64,000 nt of DNA from Neoceratodus forsteri (taxonomy: Eukaryota; Chordata; Ceratodontiformes; Ceratodontidae): contig CM057451.1 in NCBI GenBank assembly GCA_016271365.2, positions 494,005,501 to 494,069,500 on the forward strand. Reading direction: 5' to 3'. This document shows, one piece after another, positions 34,461-46,035 of the stretch. A model generated the notes under the pieces. That model saw only the letters and a program-made list of their open reading frames with translations. It was not told the DNA's origin and searched no databases. The first letter of the stretch is position 1; each line of letters opens with the position of its first letter. The translations under genes and the position numbers were made by a program.

Positions 34461-36804
34461 TCACTGTCTTCCCTCAGAGGAACTGCTTGATAAGTTGCAT
34501 TCCATGTGTTTTTGTACCACTTTGTCTTTTCTTTTGTACTTTGCAGTCTCTGGTCTCCTCTCTTTCTCCAGTGCCCACACGGATAATGCACCAGTTGCAT
34601 CAAACTCCTTGATTTGTATTGGTCTTAGTTTGACATTCAATAAATGCCCTAGCATCTCTGGAGTCAAGCATGATCTCCAGTCAGTTTTAATGCATTTCAT
34701 GACTGAAAATCCAGACTCAACAATGCTCGAACTGGAACTTAAAACTAACACAATGCTCAACAGAGCTATGATGTTGAGCAGGTCATCCTGTTTTCTAAAC
34801 AACTTTTTAAGTAGAGCATGAGGATTGTTAGCCAGTACTGGTTCAAGAGCAAACAGTCGAATGGCATATTCTATTAGCAGGCAGAATTCCCCAAAACATA
34901 ATGTTGGATTAAGACCTTGGCCTTCAAGTGCCTTAGAAAACTGTTCTGCTAGGAATGTCACATCTTGTCTGCCATACGCAACATCATCATTGCTGTCAGG
35001 ATGCACTGCTGGTCATTTGCTTGGATTGAACATTTGACAAGCTTGTACAACATTAAGTTGTACATCACAGTCTTCCCCTGGTGATGGACTTATCATGTTA
35101 TTGAAATGCTGTTTCATGGACTTCACAACTTCATCTCTGAAATGGATCACCTCCTTTGTAACAGTATGTATAGTGCCAGTGAACTGTTGCCCCCGTTCTA
35201 ACACAAGTACCTCATCTTTGAATTCCATTCTGTCCACAGAAATGTTGTTGACAGCAAGGAAGTGCTCACAGGCCTGCTGAATGTCATAATGTTCTAATGA
35301 AAGAACAGCAGCCTCAACTCTTTCCGCAGTTTGGGAAATTAGCAGCTTTTCCTGTTGAAATGCCAAAGATACAGACACAATTATCTGTAAAAGTTTGTGA
35401 ATTAGATGAATTATAATGAAGTATTTAAGTGAGACGAGACTTTTTCTCAGCTTATCAGCTTTCATTCGGGTGTCCACATGGCCACTAGTACTGACCTGAC
35501 CATCACTAACCTGTGTCACATGCACAACAATGTTTTTTCCACATTTTAATGAGCACATTTAATGCTCAAACTCTGTGAGCTAGCCATCTGGTTCCCAGCA
35601 CATTCGCAGGCACAAGGTACTGGAGACCCAGAACAGAAGATGTTTGTTTTAATCCAATACACATCACTGCTGATGAATGGCAGTACCGAAAAATCAGTTG
35701 TAACAGGTCATCAATTTGCTGTACTAAAGAGCGAGGCTTAGCTGCATCTCGCAAAGCCAGTTCAAAGTGATGGGCTGAGCAGTGGACCGAGACAGCATCA
35801 GGAACCTGATCCTGAACTTTTTTGGCAACCCCATGATTAAGTCCAAAATTTACTGCTGCACCATCAGCACAGAATCCTACCATGCAGGAGTAATCCTCAA
35901 CTTTTGCATCTTCTTTTATGCTGTTCATAACTGTATAGAAAATATTATCAGAAGTAGGCCTGCCTATGTCTACGGTGGTGAGAAATTTTGTCATAGGTTC
36001 ACCATCCTTCACACATAGTGTATATAAATTAGCTCTTCCTCCATTACAGCTAAGTCGGTACTACCATCACACAACACTGAAAAATATTTGGACTGCCTGA
36101 CCTCCTCTGTAAGTTATGCATTAATATCCTTACTGATAAATTTAATAAAACTGGCACAGACCTTGTCACTGGTGTACTCAACCCAATCTTTTCCTGTTTC
36201 CCTATCCGTGACAGTAGTTCCACGTCTTGTACGAAACTTGTGAATGGTTGCCCTTTTTTAGCGACCTTAAAGGTGGTCAGGAACCTATGGTCATGATTTC
36301 TGTTGTCTCTTTATCCATTGATAGCAACCCCCTGGCAATTGGGCTTTTGCTAGGGTGTCATTGAGCAGCAATACGGCTGCTTGACTCGTGATGAATGTGA
36401 CTCGTTTCATGTGTTTTTATTGTACCCAGTATAAAGGTTTTGCAGCCAACCACAAATGAACCTTTGTCATTTGGAAATATTTTTCTGCAGTATTCACAGT
36501 ACATCTCAGTTCGGTCATTATTTACTAAAAGCCATTCTCTGTCTTTTTTCCATGAATCTTGAAAGTGTCTGGTTCTTTGTTTTTCATACTCTTTTTCTTT
36601 TTGTGACATTTTTCCTTGGTTTGGGCGTCCACGCATTATTTTTTTGGTGAGTGGAGGGGTTTCCACTGTAATTGCCTCCACAAAAGACATGGAACTACTG
36701 TCAGGGAATCTGCAGCTGTCAGGTTCAGTGGATGAAGATGGTGGACCTGGCAGTGGTAATTCCACAGTATTTTTCTTTGTAAAACCAAATCTAAGAAGTG
36801 ACAT
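34461..36804 (-). pseudogene. hAT-family transposase, TTF zinc finger and hATC domain, broken
   Basis: The likely start is MSLLRFGFTKKNTVE at 36804, just after a TTTTGCAG acceptor-like site. A TTF/BED-like zinc finger follows: RHFQDSWKKDREWLL, MYCEYCRKIF, then HETSHIHH. The RNase H-like catalytic fold appears as KYFSVLCDGSTDL near 36070 (first Asp) and VGFCADGAAVNFG with VHCSAHHFELAL (36012-35566). A helical block runs 35558-35013, and after a TGA the dimerisation (hATC) region SSSSSIVESGFSVMKCIKT (about 34740) follows. Breaks: stops and a shift between 36356 and 36012, a shift near 35562, and the TGA at 35010. It resembles the vertebrate ZNF862/ZMYM-related hAT group rather than Ac-like BED transposases. 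The damaged state argues against a domesticated gene. Confidence 0.8.
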
Positions 36805-37047
36805 GCTTTTGATCTGCAAAACAGAACTTGATTTGTTAATAAAGATTCTTAAACCAACCTGTGTGTGTGTGTGTCTGTTCAGTGAAAGCAAATGATCACA
36901 AATAGATCAGTCAGAGCAGTCACCTCTCACAGGGGACTATAGGGTAAATTAACATGGCATTACAGTTAAATGTTTTTGTTTGTTTAAATCCAGAAACTAG
37001 CTTTTCTGACACAGGTTTTCACAATGATTCTGTGCGGGCAGGGAGGC

Positions 37048-37290
37048 AGAATGCAGAAATTAGAGCTTTATTTTTTTTTAAACACACAGAAAGCCCCAAG
37101 ATAGTTCCACAAACTAGGATCCCCTAGTGTAGGTCAGGGAGCACTTTAGAATGCAGAAATTAGAGCTTTATTTTTTTTTAAACACACAGAGAGCACCAAG
37201 ATAGTTCCACGCAACTGGATCCCCTAGTGTAGATCAGGGCGAGGAGCACTTTAGTATGCAGGATAGTGAGCTTTACACACAGACAGCAGC
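37048..37290 (+). repeat. 103-bp tandem repeat inside the hAT element
   Basis: Two strong units (from about 37049 and 37152) share AATGCAGAAATTAGAGCTTT, a T-run, then AAACACACAGA and GATCCCCTAGTGTAG. A third partial, degenerate unit starts near 37255. Confidence 0.88.
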
Positions 37291-38443
37291 CCCAAGAGGT
37301 CAGACAGAGACCCACAATTAAACCAATAAAAATGTTCAGAAACTGCTTTTTTGTTTTAAATATTACATGATAAAAAAAATAAACTGCTTTTTGTTTATTC
37401 TGACAGTCTCTAGCAGGCGTACTGTCACACCAAGGCCCCCAGAGGTCAAGTTATGTCACTATTTACTTAGATTGCCTTCAGCAGCCTTCCCATGGAAGTT
37501 TTACTCAGTGCAGCTAACATTAGGGCAGACCAGCAGAGACTCCTCCACAGAACACTAGCCTTTACAGTTCAGTAATATGGGTGAAGTGCCTGACTTAAGA
37601 CTCAGAGGATCCTTTTTAATTATTTGCCCAAATTGCCCCATACTGATGTTTGAGAGTGAGACTTTATTTATTTCTTTAAGTTTAAAGCTTTAAGCTGCAC
37701 TGGGCTGCTCCGTTTGTCCCCAACAACAGACTGTGTGTCAAAAGACAGAAAATGGACCTTACTGCAGCAAATACTGACTGGCTGCACTTAATATATATTT
37801 TATTTTATCAGCAACTCAATTAGCACCAGGTTTTGGCCCCACTCACAAGCCACTCCCACGTTTTGTTTGGGAGTTTGGGAATCCAGCAGTACTCCCCTCA
37901 ATCTTTTTTTTGTAACCCAACCCCTCCCAACAGTATTAATGTTTGATCTGTCAGTACCCCCCACTGTCAGTTGTGTTTTTTTTTCACAGTAAGACTCCTC
38001 CGATGATGGTTATTAGCCGCCCTGACTCCAAACTCAGCGTAGCTCCTTCCTCTCTTGCTGCCAGCTGCTGTATGAGGAAAATCACGGTGGCAGCGCGAGA
38101 AGAGAGCGCAACCAGCCAATCCATAATAGGCTATTGTAGGTCATGCTGGTCACTCTCTTGCAGGTTCCAATGTCAAGTGATTCAAGGAGAGCCAACCCCG
38201 CAAGACGCAAGAGCTGGCACAGCCACAGAACATCTTGCGCTCCATCCATGCTGCTCGGTGCACTCCCCCAGCAAGACCGCACAGCCGCAGAATGATCAGA
38301 TGACGTACTCCATCACCAGGCAAGACAAAGGTACTGCAACCAGCAGCAGCATTTCCAAATGGAAATGCTGGCTGCACTTTTACATTTCCAACAGCCTTTC
38401 CATATTTCCACAGAAATACAGAAAGGCTATATTTCGAGCCCTG

Positions 38444-39410
38444 GGGGGTTACAGGCAGAGTGTGAGCATGGTCTGGAGGGCTATGTGTTCAAATGTGAGG
38501 AGTCTTGGAAATAAAATTCCAGACCTAGAAGCCATCATGGCAGAAGCAGACCTGGATATTGTGGTCATTACTGAGTCATGGTGCACAGGAGGCCATGACT
38601 GGGAATGGCCATAGCAGGATCCATTCAGTTCAGAAAGAATAGGAAAGGGAGGAAAGGAGGAAGATTGTGCTATATGTAAGGGAGGATATTGAGGCAACAG
38701 AAACACAAGGCAACCAGGAGGGAAAGGAGGGATTTGAAGTACTCTGGGTCAACCCGTTGACAGGAGCCAGAGGCACCATTCACACTGGGGTGATATATAG
38801 ACCTCCAACACAGAGGGAGAAACTCGATAAGGCAATGGGGGAAGCTATCGGCTCAATGGCAGAAAAAGGAGAGGTGCTGTTGGTGGGGAACTTCAGTCTG
38901 CTGGATGTAGACTGTAGCCTTTAAGCCATGGTCTCAGCTAGAAGCATGGACATTTTAGATTCCTTGAGGAGGTGTTTCTCAGGCAACTAGTCAAGCAGTT
39001 CACTTGTGATGGGGCAGTATTGGAGCTGGTGCTCACAAACAGGGACAGGATTGTAGAATCCAAGGAGGGATGCCACCTGGCGACCAGCAATCACTGTACA
39101 GTGTGGTCTAAAATAAGGATAGCAGCAGAGGCAAATCACACAGGAATCAGGGTTCTGAACTTCAGGAAGGCAGATTTTTAAAAAATGGGTGAATACCTCT
39201 GAGATGGGCTAGTTGGGGGGGGGGGATTCTGGGTGGGATGGATTCAGTAGGCCAAATTGTCCCCTTTATGAAGTATCCCTGTTAGATCGGCAGCACCTTT
39301 TTTTTTCATCCTCACTGCAGCAACAATAAATACTACAGGCAGGGAAAAATGGGCAGACTAGGTGGGCTAAGCAGTCATCATGTGCTGACAAATTCTATGT
39401 TTCTATGTTC
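38444..39410 (+). mobile_element. CR1-group LINE E, second part: endonuclease only, then 3' tail
   Basis: It opens with MCSNVRSLGNKIPDLEAIM (38481) and IVVITESWC, the endonuclease Glu. After a frameshift comes TGVIYRPPTQRE and VGNFSLLDVDCSL, then VLELVLTNRDRI and ATSNHCTVW, a changed SDH site. At about 39190 the protein stops matching, and a short 3' UTR follows that ends TTCTATGTTTCTATG at 39410. The whole reverse transcriptase is therefore missing from this copy through an internal deletion. Confidence 0.82.
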
Positions 39411-39434
39411 TAAGTGCCCTCTGAGCAGTAATTA

Positions 39435-42180
39435 CTGAGTCACTGGAACTACTATCCATGTAGCAGATAGTTTTAATCTCTGTTTTGAATATATTTGTTT
39501 TCTGGCCATCAAAGAAGAAAGGGGGAAAATAGCACAGGAACTGATTCAAGAACAGGAGGCCTTAAAGCAAAAAGTTACAACTTGAGGAATCTACAAAAAC
39601 ATTGGAGCAAATAAAGAAACAAAATGTCCGAATATGAGACCAAATTGAAACAAAAAAATCAATCTGCCATTAACTTTTATCAAAAAGTTTAACTGTGACA
39701 CTAATGGTTATAAGGAAAACAATGTGTACATTCATAGTAAGCACATTCCAAAATCAAGCCATAATCATCCAGACAGACAACCAGAAAGTGGCTCAGACAG
39801 TGACAGTAGCTATACAAGGCCTAGCCAGAGAACCCTGAAAACTTATAGGCAAGAACAACACGAGAACCTTTTTTGAGGCCAGGAGACAGCACATCAGAGG
39901 CTCCAGGACCCTTGAATATTGGGGAAGGAGACACCAGACACTATAGAACCCAGATATATGACCAGAGCCAGGGGTATGCCAGAAGAAGATGTTGAGCAGG
40001 GAGGACTAGGAAGAAGAACTGGGACAGGCAGAGGGAGGGGCGACATGCAACCTAAACAGAGACAAGACAAGAAATAATTTCTGTTTTTAACTTGAGTAGT
40101 AGACAACTAACTGATTTGGAACTTAAAGTTCTATCCAGGGGATTATCCTTTATACCCACCACCATTGTAAACACCTTTGAATTTGAATGTGATTTGCAAA
40201 AATTCATAAGAAACCTTAGTCTAAAAGCTCACTTTTAAAATAAAAATCGGGGAGATACTTATAAAAGAACATTGACACAGACATTAAACGTCAGATCCAC
40301 TCACAATCCCCCAGTTGGAAAAAATCCAGCAGTTGAAACCTTTGCCAAAATAATGAGAACATACTGTAGACACAGGTCCTCTTTAAAACAGAACAGGATA
40401 GAAAACCTCATATAGACAATCTATCTCAACAAGAAAGAGCGGCATTAAATAATGTAAGGAATGACACAAACATCATTGTTAAACCAGTGGATGAAGGAGT
40501 TTGAACTTATTACACAGTGCTAGGAATTCTAGAAGATTACACAGTGATCCCACAGGAAGTCTAAAAAGGGAATTGTCACTGTTAATTGAAGATATGGTTC
40601 TCTCAAATAGTTTGAAACAGTGGAAAGGGAATTTTTTTTAATACAGAAATTTCCCCAACACTTGTGTTGTATACTATCCCAAAGATTCACAAAGACAGTC
40701 AGAACCCTCTACAGTGTCCCATAGTTTCAGACATTAGGGGCCTTTTTTGAGCCAGAATCCAATTATATAAATTTTCATTTACAACCATTGATAGAGGGCA
40801 TCCCCACATATATTAGGGATAAAGCACATGTTTTGAACATTATTAAGGATGTCCATTTTTCTGTAGAAGAGGAACCAAATCATTCTAGTAACCATAAATG
40901 TATTAGAGCTATATACTTCCACACCACACAAAGAGGGGGTTGAAGTGATGGGTAACCTCCTGGATACATGTAAACCCTCCATTCATCCCAGAACAAGAGT
41001 TCTGCAAACATTGGCAGATTTCATCTCATCTAAGAATTATTTTAGGTTTGAAAATGTTTCCATGAATAGAGTCGGGGAACAGCCATGGGATCCACCATGG
41101 CTCCAGGTTATGCCAATGCATATATGCATCAATTTGAATCACAGCACATATTACATGAAGTTAATAATCCATTTTTTTAAAATATAAAATTGTATAAGAG
41201 ATTTATTGACAATTTGTTCATAATTTGGATAGGTACAATGGAGGAATTCAATATGTTTTATCATTATCTCAATGAATGCACATCAGACATTAAGTTTACC
41301 ATTAACAGTAGCAAAGACAGTATTCCATACTTAGATGTGCTTGTTAAACTTACGGGGGGTGGGGGTCTGGTTATTATGCTCTATAGAAAAGAAACTGTAA
41401 GAAATACCGTTCTTCAAGCAAAAAGCTACTACTCAGGGAACCTCCTCAACAGTATCCCTTATTCATAATTTTTAAGGATACACAGAAACTGCAGTTCAGA
41501 TGGTGATTTCAAAACAGAGTTGGGCAATACTTATAAACAATTTGAAAAGAGGGAACATGGAAGGCATTTTCTGAGGAAGGCAAGGGGATGGGTGCAGGGG
41601 GGTTCCACAGGCACAAGCATTAAGATACAGCAACAGAACTGCAACAGGAAACAGAATGTCTCTTCAACCAAATTTAATCATAAAATAGGAGCTATTAAAA
41701 GGATTTTGAGATTGAATTGGCATATTCTTCAGGATTACCTCCCCCTTCCCCAATCAAGGCATTATTAACCATCCTCCACTTGTAGCAATTAAAAAACATT
41801 GAAAGACTGTTTGGTACACACAGACCACACACAGAGAAGACATAAAGAGAGTATATAGTTACTACGAGGTCCTCTTAATCTAGGAATGGTCCTGAGTGAA
41901 TACTGTTCAGTTTGTGGTCACACCAGTAAGAAAACCTCCTACAAACCTTTGTTTACTAGTAAGGAATATAATATAAAACATCATATTACTTGTGATACCA
42001 TGGGTGTTGTCTACATATTGCAATGTCCATGTGACAAAATTTACATATGTAAGACAACTTGTCAACTCAAATCACACATTCAGGAACATAAATCAGAAAT
42101 AGACTACCCACATGGGTATCCAGTGAACACAGCAACCATGACTGAGCAACTGCAAAAAGGGTGACTCAATCACAGTGCCT
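39435..42180 (+). mobile_element. Penelope-like element 2, near full length, heavily decayed
   Basis: A different lineage from the element at 26529. From 39500 the sequence reads as Lys/Gln-rich and then Ser/Arg-rich protein. 40080-40235 gives the PLE hallmark SRGLSFIPTTIVNTFEFE after a frame change. Further on: KPVDEGV, PTLVLYTIPKIHKD (40660), TAMGSTMAPGYANAYMHQFE (41085-41140, the RT B motif), YKRFIDNLFIIWIGTMEEF (41190, YIDD changed to FIDN) and IPYLDVLVKL. The GIY-YIG part is 41886-42164: VVYILQCPCDKIYI, with Cys for the Gly of YIG, and LKSHIQEHKSE. Stops are frequent throughout. The first block upstream of 40080 is assigned with less certainty. Confidence 0.8.
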
Positions 42181-44504
42181 GTGTTCTGGGCTATCTGGTA
42201 CGGTAGCGACGGGATACGGGGTAGGCAACTACAGCAACAGGATGTCGCTATATATATACATGCGCGTGGTGGGGAACCATGCTGTGTGATGGCGGAAGGG
42301 ATGGGAGGGTATGTGAGGTGTAGTGCAGTGGCCAGCTGCCAAACTGGCTGAGTGGTATGGTGGATAGGGAGCAGGCTGAGGTTGGGATGGTGCCGAGTTT
42401 GGTTCTGGGGAAGGTGTCTTTTTTGCGACAGCTGGCGATATTGTTTTAAGTTTCACACCTCCCCAACATGCAGCCCCTGGGTTGAGAATCCTTAAGTAGA
42501 GGGGTGCAGGGGGGCCCCACATATCCAGAAATATGGTCACCGGTTTTGTGGTCGCTTGCACGTGTATATCACCAAACTGCTTTTTGGAAATATACACTTA
42601 TAATAGCGATCTCCATAACACACTCACTATTATGACATAGAACCACCTACACCAGTATCAGAACATTTCCATACAGCAGGACACATAGGGACATCACTGA
42701 GATTTTGGGGACTGGAGGCAGTAAAGCCCCTGAGGGGGTTGTGACTTCAACAAGTTAGTTGAATATGTAGAAATGAAAAAGATATTTTAAATTTGGGGTT
42801 TAGACCCCCACATTGGACTGAACAGAAATGTTAATTGGCATGCTTGTAGATAAATTATTAATACACATACAAAAAATAAGTGAAGGGAGGCTCCTGTTGA
42901 GGGTTCCTGACCTGAGTGGGTTCTTAGCAATTTTAGATTTTCCAATAAAGCATAAATTGTGTTGATTATTTTTATTTATTCATAAATAAATTTGTTGGGG
43001 AGCAAGTTCTCCTTGAACCAGTTCTGTTATCCTCTCCATCCCCAGTCCTGCAAGTCATTGTAATAATTTTATGCAGCATCTAAAGGAATAGTTAGTATCT
43101 AACAGATATTACTAGTTGAATGATATCCAGATCACCGTGTACAGTTCTGTTTCAAACAAGAAATCTTAGTGGGCAATTACTGCTTTAGTGAGGATTGTTT
43201 TTTAATGAAATATTTTGGTAATTACAATTGTATCCTTTGAAGGAATACTATAATAATGTATTTTGTAGTGTTGGAATGTACAATGCCTTATGGCACTGTG
43301 GCAGTTGTAATGGGCTCCAGAGGGAGTGCTGTCACAATGCAATCAACCTCTTAACATTTAAATATATAATTCTTTATGGTGTTTAACAACAACGTATATT
43401 GGAGTGATTTCTGGGTGCATGTAAAATATTAGGCACTGTCCCTTTAAATTCTAATAGGAGGGACACATCCATAGTAATCGGGTGAGAAAAAGTTGTAGAA
43501 ATGGTCCCATGCACCTTAATTAGCCAGTTTATGCACTTAGCATGCTCCCAACACCACTAGCAACTAGCAGAATAAAATCACAAAGTAACTAATATTTTAA
43601 GAAACCACCACCACTGATCCTGAACATCATGCAGGAGTGAGCACGATGGTCTGGTTTTGGTTACAATGGTAACCATGCACACTACAGGCAACATGCACCA
43701 ACACATGATGATGTCATTTGGATAGATGTCACTCATGCGTGGTTTTAAAACTGTGACAGTTATTCTTGGCATTCTCTTGACCCAGACTTGTAGAAACAGT
43801 GTTTTCTAAATGGTAAGTCACAGCCTGTTACAGTTTTCTACAAGAGTAGATATAGTACTGTATTTGAATACAGCAATATCAGCTAATTGATCTCCCAATG
43901 CTTTTGTAAGAGCACAGTAGTAACTTAAATCAGTACACCAAATGAGGTGTAGACCTTTAGTTCTCAGCTGAGTGGTCATGGTACAATTTTAGAAAAAGAA
44001 ATTATGAGACCATAAGGTGAAATTTGTTTTAGCACAAGATAAAGTTTACTTTAGAAAATGTTTTTGCATTTTGAAACAAGACCCTATCGACTTTGTAATG
44101 CTTTTAACACTGTGGTGGCAGTTCATGCAAGCACATTCAGTTTAGTGCAACTCTTCAGTCTTCATCCTTGAGGGTCATTGTAAAACTGTAAAAAGAATTT
44201 ATGAGGATAAACGTAGAAGTTTATGTAAAGAATGTTTCAGTAGCACTTCACATGAGATTGCTGATAGTAGTAAATGGTTTATTGTGATTCAAACTATAAA
44301 TGGACATATTTAAAGTGATAACATCACATTTTACTTAATTGCTAAAAGTTCATTAATGACAGTGCTGAGGTATAGAAGCCCATTTTTTGTGAAAAATTTT
44401 CACGTATACAATCTTTTGAAACATTACAGTGTTCCACTGCAATTAAATTAGAAAGGCTCATAGATGCATGTTGTGTAAAACGTATGCAATAAATTAAACT
44501 CATT
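42181..44504. other. no recognised gene
   Basis: 2.3 kb of mostly AT-rich sequence. 42242-42254 (GTCGCTATATATA) and the reverse complement of about 42600-42613 (ATCGCTATTATAA) are similar and might be the ends of a ~370-bp MITE. The rest, down to the target duplication of the Harbinger derivative, has nothing I recognise. Confidence 0.45.
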
Positions 44505-44876
44505 GGCCCAGATATTCAAAAGGGTTGCGCCATGCGCAACAGGGTTGCGCATGCGCAAGTCAAAAAATGCGCCATTCTGCGATATTCAGCAGGAGGCAGT
44601 TACGCCACTGACAACAGGTTGTGCAAAAGAGCAATGCAAATGAATGCATGCTCAACAGGAGGGGGAGGAACCATGCATAACCTGTGCAACCTGATATTCA
44701 GTCGGGTTGTGCAGAGTTGTGCATGCGCAACCCCCAACCTGCGCCTGCACAACCTTGAGCCAAAAAAAAAAGGATCAAGTTGAGGGCCACCCACAGGTGA
44801 GCTGCTGTATTGCAGGGCGCAACACAGCAGCTGCCACCCCTGGCTGGCCCCCAACTCGGTCCCTGTGCCCCCTCAC

Positions 44877-45435
44877 CAGCCCGATCACAGGCAGAACGTA
44901 AAAACAACCCCCCGCCCACACAGCTCCCAAAGCCCGATTGCTGGCATACAGTAACATGACCCCCTCCACACATCTCCCAAAGCCCGATCAAGGGCATACA
45001 GTAACATGACCCCCGCCCACACATCTCCCAAAGCCCGATCGCGGGCATACAGTAACATGCCCCCACATATATCTCCGCCAAGCCCGATCGTGGGCATAAC
45101 CTATATCAACCCCCACACATCTCCTAAGCCCGATCACAGGCTTAACCTGTATCAACTCCCCTACATCTCCCGAAGCCCGATCAGGCATACCCTGTATCAA
45201 CCCCCCACCCACATCTCCAAGCCTGATCGCGGGCATAACCTGTATCAACCTCCCCACATCTCCGAAGCCCGATCAGGGCATAACCTGTATGAACCCCTCC
45301 CACCAGTGCCCGATCGCTGGCAGAATGTAAAAGCCCCCAACCCGAATAACTCCCTGGTGGTCCAGTGGACTGTAATGCTCGATCGCTGGGCAGAATGTCA
45401 GTTACAACCCCCCAAACATCTCCCTGGTGTCTAGT
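44877..45435 (+). repeat. ~50-bp minisatellite, left arm
   Basis: About eleven units of 42-70 bp. Each begins AGCCCGATCGCGGGCAT or a variant and continues into CCCCCACACATCTCC-like sequence. Most units contain a GATC-centred short palindrome (GCCCGATCGCGGGC). Confidence 0.92.
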
Positions 45436-45555
45436 GTTCCCCCCACCCACCCACGAAGCCCTCCACCGCTTCCCCCGCAGCCGGGCGGCAGCAGCATCCC
45501 ACCCGCCTGTTGCCGTTGCGCCGCCGATGTTGTTCTGCCGACAGTGAAGAGATTA

Positions 45556-45648
45556 ATGGGCGTGCAGCTCATATTCAGACATGATAGTCCAGATTTTGAA
45601 TGATTATTCACAAATCTGGACTGGTATGAGTATGGGCTGCACGCCCAT
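45556..45648. repeat. central palindrome of the fold-back element
   Basis: ATGGGCGTGCAGC (45556-45568) pairs perfectly with 45636-45648, and AGTCCAGATTT (45586-45596) with 45612-45622. The spacing is symmetric around about 45603. Confidence 0.9.
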
Positions 45649-45719
45649 TGGCTGTAGCTCTGCAATAATGGGTGTGCAGCCCTACCGACAGTCAGTCAAG
45701 GGGGGGTTGTAACTTGACA

Positions 45720-46035
45720 TTCTGCCTGGCGATCGGCATTACGTCCACTGACCACCAGGGAGATATTCGCTGGGAGGGAGCTTTTTATATTCTGCCCACG
45801 ATCGGGCACTGGTGGGGGTCTATATAGGTTATGCCTGCGATCGGGCTTCGGAGATGGGGGGGTTGATACAGGTTATGCCCGCGATCGGGCTTCGGGAGAT
45901 GTGGGGTTGATACAGGTTATGCCCGCGATCGGCTTCGGGAGTTGTGTGGGGGGGTATACACGGTATGCCCGCAATCGGCTTCGGAAGCTGTGTGTGGGGA
46001 TGTATACACTGATGCTGCCCGCGATCGGGCTGCAG
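45720..46035 (-). repeat. ~50-bp minisatellite, right arm, inverted
   Basis: About six units of the same repeat as the left arm, in opposite orientation (ATGCCCGCGATCGGGCTTCGG). Fewer units than the left arm, so the two arrays have changed length separately. Confidence 0.9.

Larger units (their letters stand above)
34304..38443 (-). mobile_element. hAT transposon with TTF-type transposase, inserted in LINE E
   Basis: The limits come from the LINE E sequence resuming on both sides. The flanks give an 8-bp near-duplication, GGGGTTTA (34296-34303) and GGGGGTTA (38444-38451), 7 of 8 aligned bases equal. The right end in reverse complement starts CAGGGCTCGAAATATAG; the left end has GTGTCCGAAAGGG, so the terminal repeats are imperfect. 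Inside is a degenerate hAT transposase on the minus strand, with about 1.5 kb of non-coding sequence beyond its N-terminus (36900-38443) that includes a 103-bp tandem repeat. Confidence 0.72.

Noticed and set aside
37943..38614. A 223-codon gene
   Set aside because: It crosses the hAT right end at 38443; only the last part is LINE endonuclease, and the rest is non-coding transposon sequence.
42242..42613. Small MITE with GTCGCTATATATA-like ends
   Set aside because: The end similarity is short and AT-rich, the interior shows no mirror structure, and no target duplication was found; kept only as a note.
44877..46035. CRISPR array, because of regular repeats of about 50 bp
   Set aside because: The units are contiguous and degenerate with no unique spacers, lie in a eukaryotic transposon, and are mirrored in inverted orientation.
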